From the NCBI GenBank assembly GCA_946894095.1, contig OX335656.1, positions 77,001-141,000 of the forward strand: a DNA stretch of 64,000 nt, read 5' to 3'. Shown one piece after another: positions 26,201 through 38,200 of this stretch; positions within the stretch are counted from its first letter, which is position 1, and the number at the start of each line of letters is the position of its first letter. A model generated the notes under the pieces. It was not told the DNA's origin, did not search any database, and saw only the letters and a program-made list of their open reading frames with translations. The position numbers and the translations under genes are program-made. Source of the DNA: Incurvaria masculella (Eukaryota; Arthropoda; Insecta; Lepidoptera; Incurvariidae).

Positions 26201-29200
26201 CCCTACCTTAAGCACGCCCTCACTGAGTAAGGGCTTACCTCGGAATGCTGGTGCAAAGGCAGTCATGGCGTTGTCCTCGGGAACACTCAGCACCGCTTCG
26301 AGGATTCTCTTGTACAGAGATTTCTTGAGCAGGTCTGCGTGTGCTTCGGTAAGGGCAATGGCAGGTTTGGTGGTAATGGCTACAAACAAATTTGATTGCA
26401 TCATATCTGCGTAGCCCAACGAACCTGCTCTGGGTGCTTCGGTTTTAGCGCGCTTTGAGTCACCTCTTGGCGACGATGTGTCGTCCAGACGCGCCCTCTT
26501 TGCTGCCTTCCGCCGAGCTCGCTTACCCTTTGGTGTCACAGTTTGCTGGTGCTGAGCTGCGTTGGATGATCGCTGCCGGTGGCCTTCCGCGTGGGTATTT
26601 GATGGCTGCCTGAGGTTGGGCTCCCGGTTGCGTGCCTCACGTCTCGAGGCGACGTCCCCGCGGCTGGCTCCCGGTTTGGATCCCTACGTCGTCCGCTGCT
26701 TTGCCCCGCTGCCGGTGTCCGTGGGCCCCAAGGGGCCACTGCGTGTTCTGGCTGCGTGTGATTTCCTGTTTCCGGCGTCAGCGGGTCCCGAAGGTCCACA
26801 GAGGGCACCGGCAGCAGGTGTGTTTCTGTTGTCGGCGTCGGCGGGTCCCGAGGGACCACAGCCTGCACCGGCAGCAGGTGTAGAGTTATTGTTGCCGACG
26901 CCAGCGAGCCCCGAAGGGCCACAGAGGGCACCGGCAGCAGGTGTATTTCTGTTACCGGCGTCGGCGGGCTCCGAGGAGCCACAGCTTGCACCAGCAACAG
27001 GTGTGGGTGTGTTAGTGCCTGCTCGAGGTAAACGCGGTTTCCCCCGTTTACCCGTCGCAGGGTGTATGTCAGCAGACATTGTGGCGGGTGGGGCCGGCGG
27101 TCCTGACTTCGCTAACAGCGCTCGTCTGGCCCGGCGCTTTGCGGCATGGGACGGCACAATCCGCCACAAGTCTGACGCATGTGTTTTTATTGATGTGTGT
27201 GGCAGGCTTTCCGCCAGACCACTGACATCCAGGAGCGACGTTGAGACGCTCCTGGATGTGTGCGAGATATTGCCCCCCCCAGAATACGAGGGGCAGCTCG
27301 AGCCTCCCTCCCCCCACCAGAGGCGGAGGTATCCTCCTGGGGTAATAATTCTTTACATTTCGCTTCCATTATTTAGTTGGAGTTGTGTTTTTGTGTTGGT
27401 GCATGTTAGTGTATATGTGTGTATGTGTATACAATTGTGTGAGTGATGGGATGCAAGTGTTTACTGAGTGAGTGATTGTGTATATGTATGATATGTGTTA
27501 TGTATGTGTGTGTACTTGGGGAGAGGAAGGAATAGGGAGAGGAGGGTGGATGAGGAACATGTGATATATTAAGCAAATTTATTTATATAGTGGGAGGATT
27601 TCGGCTGGTGGTTTCCGTTATACCCGTTTCGGAGGGAATCGAGCCTGAACAGGCAGCAACCTCAAGAAGGTTAGTCCAAACCAGCCTTGCCTTGGGGATC
27701 TACACGACTGTTGCGCTCTCTCCTAAGGTCATTCGCCAAGACCTTCACTGGGATTTGTAAAGGAAATAGGAAGGTTTTAATTCTGTGTGTGGTCTTATTG
27801 ATGCCCTTGCAAAATTAGATGCCGTCCCGCCCTTAAAATGTCCTTGTGCTTTTTGGACTTTATGATGCATCCCCTGAGAGGAATCTTTACCTATACAAAG
27901 TGAAGAGCTTTAGAATGACTGAGGGTATGTGTGTGTGTGTGCAGGTAGCCCCGTTCATTAACCAGGTGGCCTCGCTGTTTGGGATGGCAGACTTCAACAC
28001 GGACGTATTTAGCAACAAGATGGACGAGATGCTTGCTATAATCCGTCAGGTCAATGCACAGTTCAAGGACCCGGTAAGTTTAGCCCCTCATACTTTGCCA
28101 TATTGATCCTCAGTCTTCTTGAATAATACGGTATCTATTATCTCACAACCTCCCACTATACTATTTATCAAATCTCTTATGCTGAGATTCTTAAAGATTA
28201 CTTGTACTTCGCTAAGTCAAAGTATGCCTTCCGACTGTCAGTTTTGACATGAAATCTATGGAAAAAATGTCAAATTCCTCAGTCGGGAATTATGCTTTGG
28301 CTAAGCCAGGCACGAGTAAGGTCTATGAATCTCGGCATTAGTGTGTACGTACCATTCGTACAAAAAATGACGCGTTTTGCAGTGGACTGTGTATGGTTTA
28401 CGTCTATTGAGCACCAAATAATAAAATGCGACCGTTTTTGATGATATTGTATTGAACACTGAATTTTAGGCAAATTGTGCGGTGGTGCACCGTACAGACC
28501 TCACTTAGTGCTGCTAAGGTGACGCTACAGTCCCCTTAGAATCAGGAAGGGTTCACTCACCAACCGGTCGACTTGCTACTACCAAACCTTTATTCTGGGG
28601 ATAATGGGCGATGCTCCTGCTGCGGCAGTGTAGACCTTCCTTTGTAGTTACGAGTTAAGAACTTGAAGTTTGTTATTTTTATGACCTTAAATGCGCGACA
28701 AATGTTCTGGTGTGTGATTCGAAAGGAAGACAGAATTTGAATGAATGTATTCATTCTTTACACCTTCCTTCGCACCTTGCGTTTCCCCAAGAATGAAAAA
28801 TGGTATCTATTATATCTACCTATAATGGAGACTCCCATCAAAAGATTGAAAATTATCGTCCAAACTGGATTCTTTCGGCCATACCTAAGTTTATAGAGGG
28901 ATAGGTGCATGAGCGGGGTGAATTTTCCAAGTGGGCCTTCACAGCCAAATCCGAAACTATAAGAAATAGGAAAAAAACACTCAAAGGAGTCATGAGGCCG
29001 AATAAAAAACTTAAACTGCGTTATTCAATTTAAAAAAAAAAATCCTAGCTGGGAACTCGTTGGTTTTGTAAAAAAAATACGGACCTGTATTATAGCACTA
29101 GCTAATAGTGCCGCTCATAAGGAGCAAGTCCTGTGAAGTCATTTTATACGACAAACTAAAGGAATGTGTTGATTTTTATTACACTAATTCCAGTTTTTCA

Positions 29201-32200
29201 AGTAGATTGACATGAATTTTAATTAAATTTTAATTTTAAATTAAAAACGGTAATTTCAACCCAGTTAAATATATGTATCTGTGCAATATAAGGAAGGTCC
29301 TGGGCATGGCAACTCGTTCCCATGTGTAGTGCTGGACTAATATCATGATAATAGATGTGGTATTAGCCTATATGTACAGTTCCATATAAAAAATAACTTA
29401 GCTCTTTGACCACTATAGCTGGCTAAAATCATAGGCGATAATTTGTTACTTAATAGTTTAAAATTTTTGAATTTTTCTTATTGTCACCAACTATTTCTTT
29501 GTATTTGTGTTTTATTGTCTGCCTTTGTTTTTCCGCCATAATATAAAATCACTCAAATATGGCATACATCTAATGCGACCTAAGAGGCTCCCGACGGCAA
29601 TAGTTTATGTTGATAAATAAAGTCGTCTGTCTACAGAGTCAAACAACGTTTGTGTGCGTGTGCATTGCGGAGTTCCTTTCCCTGTACGAGACGGAGCGGC
29701 TCGTCCAGGAACTGACTCGGTGTGGCATCGACACTCACAACATCATCGTAAACCAACTACTGCTGCGTACCGATGCCCCATGCCAGCTGTGCGCCGCGCG
29801 ACACAAGGTTAGCAGCTTGTCCAGGAACTGATTCATTGTAGCATCCACACTCACATCATTGTGGACAAATTACTGTTTCGCACCGATATCCTCATGCCAG
29901 CTGTGTGCCGAGCGACACAAGTTAAGCAGCTTGTCCAGAAACTAGGCACTAGGAACAGGAATCTAGGACATCATTGTGAACCAGCTACTTATGTGTACCG
30001 ACGCCCCTGCTAGCTGTGCATCGTGCGACACAAGGTAAGCAGCTTGCCCAGGAACTGACTCGATGCGTCACAGACTCATACCATCTTCATGAACCAGCTA
30101 CTTTTGTGTACCGACGCCTATGAAGTATAAACTATGACGTAGAGACCTATCAAACAATTTTAGGCTTGCCATTTTCCGAAATGGCAATTAAAATTTACAA
30201 TCTTGTAAGTGTCATATTGAAAAGAAGAGACTGAATTCTTGTGTAATTTCTAATTTTAAGTATTTAATATGTAATAGGCCTCCCGGGGCTGACATGGTCA
30301 ACAAGCCCTTAAAAAAAATACATTAAAAAAATTAATTAAAACGGATGCATATACAAGGTGTCCCGTATGCCTTCGACAACCTTTGGCCTGCTGCTAGATC
30401 TGACCATATAAATATAAATGTAAACATGATCTCTATGAAAACCTTACTGTTTTAAAAATATTGGCACTTATCGCCTTCGACAACCTTTGGCCTGCTGCTA
30501 GATCTGACCATATCTATACTTCTATACTTAATATAATAAAGCTGAAGAGTTTGTTTTTTTGTTTGAACGCCCTAATCTCTGGAACTACCAGTCAGGTTTG
30601 AAAAAATATTATTAAATTCGATAGCCTAATTCTTAAGGAAGGCTTTAAGCTATTGAACATCACGTAACGACCCTTAGGAGCCGAACAAAAAGAAAAATAG
30701 TCAGAGGGCGCGGAACGAAAACGAAATAATAGCGCGGCGAGGACCGTGACGGCGGTGGCCACCCGACGAGGACCGAGTATTGCCGAGTCAAGCCGAAGGT
30801 ACCAACGTGCGAGCGCGCGAAACGGCAAACAGCGTTGCCGATAACCACCCCTTCCATTTCCCCACGAACGTAACGTAACGTTCTTAGGATTCCCGGAATT
30901 CCGTAAGAATCCGGAATAGGAACCAAATTTTCATCGAATCACGAAAAAAGTCGTGCAGTCGACGGCCGTCCGAACAACTTTCGGGAGAAGATGAAATCCA
31001 AAGTTGCCCCGATTGCTTTAATGTTCGATATATTTTTCGAATGAGTAAAGAAAAAAAGGTAAATAAAAAGGCCAAAAAACTAAATTCCCCACGGATTGGC
31101 CAATTCCCCGCAAATTTCCCAACGCTTGCATTCCCCACCATTTTCCCCGCAATACCTCAAATTTCCCGTGATTCGGGGAATCGGGGAGCGATCGGCGACG
31201 CTGGCGACGAACGTCTCGCCGGCCGCGGTTCCCGCGCCGCCTCAGTCAAGACGCGCAGTGGCGCTCCGTGGTCGTGTGGTACACGGATTAGTATGAGATT
31301 TTTTACGTAAATTCTTTGTATTCTTTCTACCAACCCGCGCGGTATGCTAACTTAGCGACAGCCGTTCCTAGCTACACGCATTTGTTTGGGCTTTTTAGGT
31401 TGATTGTTTAAACGCGTATTGTTCGGATATTACGGTTTCAGTTGAATGGTTTCTTAATTTTTGTTTTGTAGATTAGTAGGTACTAAGCCAAGCGCGGCAT
31501 TTCGAACTTTCACGGGGGATACGCAAACCATGCCGGCCGGCCAGGTGCTCTTTCACCCCATGTTTCAACGACCCCGGGGGACTTTGGGGGAAATAAATCG
31601 GTATGGAGTCGATTCCATAGTTTAGCGACCCTATAAATAAAAGATCAAAAGGATCGGATGGTATTTATTTTTAAGTGTCGGCTGGGAATGGGTGCATGCG
31701 GCGCGGCGGCAGCGCTTAATTTTACTAACTGTACCGAAGTACGGCTTGGTATTTCCCGCAACTTTAGCACTACTTGGCATCACGCTAAATCGCCGGAGGT
31801 GTGACCAATAGAATAAAATCCTTGAGAACCAATTACTCGATTTAGACGTGGATTGTATCTACGTCTAGCCTGATTCTACTAAAAACTTATAGGCTACATA
31901 ATATAACGCTTCATTACCAGAAGGGTAGGTAGTGAGTGTTAAAGTCTTATAACTTGCGAACCACTTACCTGATTTATGTGCATATTTTGTCAATGTATAG
32001 CATCTCTGGGAGCAGTCAGGTTCGAGATGGGTTACTGTTTTCGATGTTGAGGCTGGCTGTGGTGAACTTACCTACGTTACACGTTACTTACTAGGTAGGC
32101 AATGTAGCAGTGAAAGTGCAGAAAGGTTCTGGCGGCAATTTTTTTTTTTTAAATAGCCACCGAACGTCAACGAAGCTCTAAATGGGAATTATTGGATGTT

Positions 32201-35200
32201 TCTCATTACATCATGCTATTTCGGCTCGAACGATCTTGATTAAATTTGGTACATGGATACATTGTCCTGGACCAGTTTGACCCTATTTTGGACCAGTCAT
32301 GTGGGCTACTTTTTATCCATGAGATAATTTAGCCGACACTAACCCGAGCGGAGCCGGGTACCGCAGCTAGTATAAATATAAATGTAAACATGAACTCTAT
32401 GAAAACCTTACTGTTTTAAAAATATTGGCACTTATCTGATTTAAAAAAAAAAACCATTTAAAAGTCCATTTGCAAATTATGCCGGAAAATCCCTGTTTTC
32501 AATGAAAAACTTTGTTAATTTTTTTTTTTTATAATAAACATTACGTGAGTCATATCTAAGTAACATAGTCTTTTGACTACCAGTCCAAGTCTTTTGACTA
32601 TATTACGTATTGTAATGTCTGTGGGTAGTTGTGAAATATATTAAATAACTACTACCTTCAAGTCAGTTAGAAGAAAACCTGAGCAGGCTCCTGATGAAAT
32701 TTGTATTTGTGTTTCATTTTGTCAAATTGGTAGACAAGCTACACTCAGGCAGGTCATTTTTTCTTATTTTAAAGCATATAAGCAAACATACATTCAGATT
32801 ACAATTTTTGGCATATACCATCGGCAAATTTACTAAATAATTAAAACTAAGCTAAATATGTCATGTTAATAATTAGTCAAGGGCTTTTTGTCAGCCTCAG
32901 TGGCCCAGTGGCGCGACACTTCGGCGATCGCTCTCCGAAGTTAAGCAACGCTGGGTCCGGTCTGGTCTTGGATGGGTGACCATTCGACCGTTGAGAGAGG
33001 CTGGCCGTGGTTCGGATTCCACGTTAAGCTGTAGTTCCCCTTCCTTACTTACTAGGTGGTAGGGTTTATCCCGCCCGGGTTGGTGCCATCGCATTGGATG
33101 AACGATGGTCGAAGCGGCAATGAAAATTGTCCGTGTTTTCCGTCCAGTTCAATGTAGCCGTGCAATATAAGGAAGGTCCTGGCATGGCACCTAGTTCCCA
33201 TGTGGTGTGTTGGGCTAATACCATGACAGAACTTGTGGTATTAGCCATCCATGTCCAGTCACATAAAAAAATAATAATGATAACTCACTAGTCCAGTCAT
33301 ACCCTGCTGTAAGTGAATACTATATAACATTGGCGACGAGTGAAAATACAAGTGGAAAGTGAGGGAAAATGGCCGTAAAATTCAGTGAATTTAATATGCA
33401 AAATTACATCGAACGGTTTTGTTTATGTTTGGTGGCTAATAACATTACAGAAGACAGCCTTAAAAAAGCTAATTTATTGTCGGTTTGTGGTCATGGGTTG
33501 TATTATTTAATTCTATCACTAACTGCTCCAAGTCAGGTGAGTGAAGTGACATTTACCAGAATCAAAGAAATATTGGACAATCATTTCATTCCAAAACGAG
33601 ATTGTTCAATCATTAAAGTTTCACACGAGAAATCAAAATGTAGGAGAGAAAATTATAGACTACATAGCACAGTTGCGAAAGTTAACTATTGACTCCAATT
33701 TTAAAGACCTTGAACGTACTTTACGCGATTGGCTTGTATGTGGCGTCAGAGATAAAGTGGCTCAAAAGGAGCTGTTACATAAATCAGATTTAAGTTTCAA
33801 GCAAGCTTGTGATATAGCTTTAGCTTATGAGACTTCTAGTTTGGACGTATTGTTAATGACTTCCGGAAACAGTTTGCTTGAAGCACACATACCGGCTACC
33901 ATGGAGGAACCGATGGACATAAACAAAATTCAATCAAATCCAAAACAACGCAACTGCTGGCGCTGGGGTCAACTTCACGGAGTGCCATGTAGATTCCGTT
34001 GGACTAAATGCCATTTTTGTAAAAAGGTTGGACACATAGAAAAAGTCTGTTCCAATCAAAATAAGACAGAGGAACCTACAGAGCAGTATCATAATGGAAT
34101 GTACGAGAAAGTTTTGCAGAACTTAAGGACAGATAGGATTCGTCCTTATATGATACAAGTGAAATTAAATGATCGACCATATCATATGGAGGTAGATACT
34201 GGAGCGGGATACAGTATGATAAGTGAAGAGATGGCAAAATATGTATGGAATAATAAGCTACCTAACATGATTGATTCAAATATAATGCTGAGTACATGGA
34301 CAAATAACAAAGTGTTTTTGCTGGGACAAGCATCAGTGTACAGAAACGGATGAAGAGACACATGTTTTACTGATTCATGAGACACCGATAGAGTTAAACA
34401 TCACACCAAGGGAGATTGCAAAATAGACGAACAAAGATAACATTCTGTCGAAAGTAAGTTATTGGTTACAGAATGGGAGGCCAACGAAAACTAGTGAGGA
34501 ATTCAGGGACTATAGGCTACGTCAAGATGAGTTATCCTTATTTGATGATTGTATTTTATGGGGAAATAGAGTAGTTATACCGAAAAAAATACATTCTCAT
34601 GCACAAAAAGAGCTACATCAATACCACGATGGTATCGTCATCACAAAAGTGGCCAGAAGTTACTTTTGGTAGCCACAAATAGATATACAGATTGAGGAAA
34701 TGATTGATAGATGTCAGATATGCAAAGAAGTGAGAAATATGCCAGCTAAGGTCTCATATAAGTGGATAATTCCTGACAAACCATGGTCCAGGCTGCATAT
34801 TGATTTTGCCGGACCATTCCAAAGAAAAATATTTTTAATCGTGATAGACGCCTATTCGAAATGGCCTGAAGCAAAGATTGTGTCAGATCAGAGCAGTGCG
34901 ACCGTGATAAATACTTTGATAGATATATTCTCAAATCAAGGACTGCCGGAAACATTGGTTAGCGACAACGACAGAGCTTTCACGACGGAAGAAGAAGAAA
35001 AAATATTTGAAAAGTAACAGCATAAAACATATTTTGGTACCGCCGTATCATCCTGCATCAAATGGTCAAGCGGAGAGAACAGTTCAAACTGTAAAACCAA
35101 AGTGACGGAAGCTATCGAACAAACCATTTAATACGCGTCTACCAAAAATATTGTAAGGATACGATCCACCCCGAGCACAACGACTGGAAAGACCCCTGCG

Positions 35201-38200
35201 GAGTTGCTTAAAAATAGAAAATTCAGAACGAAATTCGACCAATTGCACCCACTACTGTCAACACAAAGAAAAGACATAGAAGAACTAGAAGAGAATCAGA
35301 AAAAGACATACAAAGAATTTAACATGGGAGAAACCGTAATGTTTAGAAACTATTCCAGAGGACCTTGCTGGCTGCAAGGAACAATACTTAAGAGAGTTGG
35401 CATATGCCGGTATGATGTCAAATTCGAGGACAGAACTGTGACAAGGCATATCAACCAGTTGCTTGGTTTTACTTCTGGGGGGAGAGATGATGCCATTGAG
35501 CCTGATATGCATGAAAAAATCAAAAAGTATCTCAGGCAAGCGAGCAGAACAGCAGCTATGGCACTATAAGAATACCACCACAGAGGTTCTTAGGTGACAT
35601 TATCGGGATAACTGGTCCGGGAATGTCTGCGAGCCTAGCACCTGCCCCAGGCCATAGCAAACGTCCTCACGAAAGTGAGAGTCCGCCCGCTGTGAGCACG
35701 AAGATGACGAGAACGCTTTCCCAAAACAGTATTAGTACTGATGAGGATGTGGATTTTGAAGAACTGGCAGACTAAGTCAATACGTAAGAACAAATCAATT
35801 TACATATGTTAAATAAGTAAAGACAATAAAAAACGGTAAAAATGTAATAAAAAATTAAGTGTCGAAGACTCTAGTACATCATAGTGAAAGTGATTGTGTA
35901 CTTACCAACCTGGGGGAAAGGCATGTGGATAGTTGTGAAATATATTAAATAACTTTAGTTAAGTGACAACTACTTTCAAGTCAGTGAGAAGAAAACCTGA
36001 GCTGACTAGAACAACTCACTAATCCAGTCATACCCTGCTGTAAGTGAATATTATATAATACTTATCATGAATGTTGTCGGCATGTTAAAAATAATTTAGT
36101 TGTTGTTTAGTGTTTCTTTAACCATCATGATGGGAGGAAATTCAATGGAAAGGGATGTCTTTAATGCCTGGACGGTGTCTCGATCGACATGTGCTTCATG
36201 TACCCATTCAGCGTCTTCTTCCCCTGTACCTTCATCACGAAATATCCATAGCAACTCACTTGCACGACAAGCTGCAACACAAACTGGTATCTCGTTAATA
36301 AGCCGCTCCCCACAATCGATAGTCGGGTGCATGGATTCAATTTGTTTGAAATCCATGTCAAAAGTTATTGTATAAAACTTGCGAAAATTTCGAATTTTCA
36401 GACCTTATAACTTAGAAACTAAACACAATTTTATAATCATCAAGCATCTAGTTTGATGAAATAAAGCTGTTTTGAGTATAATTTTGGATCTACGACATGT
36501 AATGTGCGCATGATTTTCTTTTTTCTATGTTTGTATGGGGAGTTGGATGGGAAGGCCCTCCTTAAAAGGTGTATGCCGGGTTGTTTCTTTTATAAAAGTG
36601 AAGTAAATACTATCCAATTGTTGTATGTAAACATATGAGGAATGAAAATACGTTTAGTTGACACTGACACATGTTAGGTCGCAGTCCGATTTGAACCATT
36701 GTTACCAAAAGCACGCTCAAAACTGGTCCGATTCGCGCTTACAGCCCTCAAAATCATCTAAAGATGGTATATTTCGCTCTAGTCCAAAGTCTTTTAAAAT
36801 ATGGAATACTTGTATGGGGAGGTGCAAATAAGTCTGCATTGGATCCGCTCATAAAGGCTCAAAAGTGTACTTAGGGTTCTTTTTAAAAAGACACGCATGT
36901 ACCCAACCCAAAAACTGCTTGATGAAACTGAGCTTTTGGGAGTCTGCCAATTATATATCCAAACTCTAATTATTTATCACCATAAGAATATACACACCCA
37001 CGTTAACCCACCTCACTCCCACAACACACGAATTGCATCACTTGCACGGCCACCTAAATTTCGAACAAAATTTGCCCAAAAATTCTATTTATTTCAAGCA
37101 CCTCGAATGTACAATCATAACACAGAATGGCACAATTTCTACGAAAAAAAACTCAAGCACTCGGTGTTTAGGTGGCTATTGGAAACTGGCCTGTCCAAAA
37201 GTGAGGAAGCGCTGAGTACCCTTAAATAACATTTTTTTCCTGTTTTTGTTTTTATGGAAGCACCCACAAATGATGTAGCTTGGATTAATTCTGTCTTTAT
37301 AAATATTTTATTTAACGCATTAAATAACATACTTACTTTTAAAGTCTTAAATGCTGTATTATATTTATGATCTGGTTCAGCATGTCTACTTATACAGTTA
37401 TATACTCATATTATCTAAGTATTGTTTCTCTCTTTTTTTTTTGTATTATATATTTCTATTCCATTATTTCATTAGCTTTTGTTAGATTTTACATTTTTTG
37501 TTTTGTTTTTCAACGGTCTTACCTACCTTTTTATAATTACGTTTGAAGTAGAAGAGATAGTTCACACAGCACAAGATGACATAATACACACACTGTCCCT
37601 GAATGACTCAACTAGCCGGGATACGGGCAGAGCCTAGTCCGGCAGCACTATCACAACCGACAACTATGCGAACTTTAGATAATAATTGCATTGATGTTAT
37701 CTTTTCCTAAACCTATATGTTGTCATGTTTACTTTAATCTTTTTGTCAATAAAATATACTGAATACTGAATACTGAAAAATGGCGACCCGTGAACGGTAT
37801 GAAGTTAGCGCTGTGTTACGCAATGCCATACACAGTGCTCAAGCTTTGGAGGTAGGGCACTGTGTTTCCAACTGTCATTGTCACGTTTTGACATTTCTAA
37901 AGCGTAGTCTATCTTTCCGCCGTGTTTTTTTTCACAAACCTTAGAATATACCTTAGTTGCAAATTCAAGTTCAACTTAGGGCAAATGATTAGATTCAAAG
38001 GAGATATGCAACCGGAGCTCCAGTGACTTTTTTGGTGTAATAGAAATGTGTTCAAAACCATCGATAATGATTATTAATAATTTGAATTTTCAAATATTTA
38101 AACTTTCATGAGAACTCCAGCTAATATAATTCGATCTAATCAGACGTTGAACAAATCGTTTCCTTGCAGAAAAAGTAGAGCTATCTGTACCCAAAGTCTA

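Larger units (their letters stand above)
24435..27450 (-). mobile_element. LOA-type LINE, 5' half (ORF1, endonuclease, start of RT)
   Basis: The minus strand carries, in element order, an ORF1 with repeats and a basic tail (27169-26186), an endonuclease (25893-25370) and the first RT blocks (25355-24435). It stops abruptly after [13 protein letters not shown], before the YADD box. The frames are displaced by frameshifts, so it is inactive. Untranslated 5' sequence may continue to about 27780. It is complementary in content and orientation to 15960-17690, and the two may be one element split by the CR1-bearing block. Confidence 0.85.
32620..36060 (+). mobile_element. Degenerate Ty3/gypsy LTR retrotransposon
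   Basis: Matching LTR-like ends (left 32620-33329, interrupted by an insertion; right 35924-36060, about 137 bp) share GTTGTGAAATATATTAAATA and ATACCCTGCTGTAAGTGAAT. TTGGCGACGAG follows the left LTR as a candidate primer site, and the purine tract GGGGGAAAGG precedes the right one. Inside are gag with zinc knuckle, an aspartic protease and integrase. The RT and RNase H region is missing around 34430, so the copy is dead. No target duplication is evident. Confidence 0.85.

Noticed and set aside
26562..27446. 294-codon + strand frame
   Set aside because: It is antisense to the repeat-rich LOA-type ORF1 and reflects high GC and the 60-bp repeat. It shows no known domain.
30660..31310. Gene in the GC-rich middle of Helitron 1
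   Set aside because: Frames on both strands are short, arginine/proline-rich and mutually overlapping, with no Rep, helicase or captured-gene similarity that I recognise.
32930..33000. Functional 5S rRNA gene
   Set aside because: Only the central and C-box part of 5S is preserved, the acceptor-like ends do not pair, and it continues into a SINE body with an A-rich tail.
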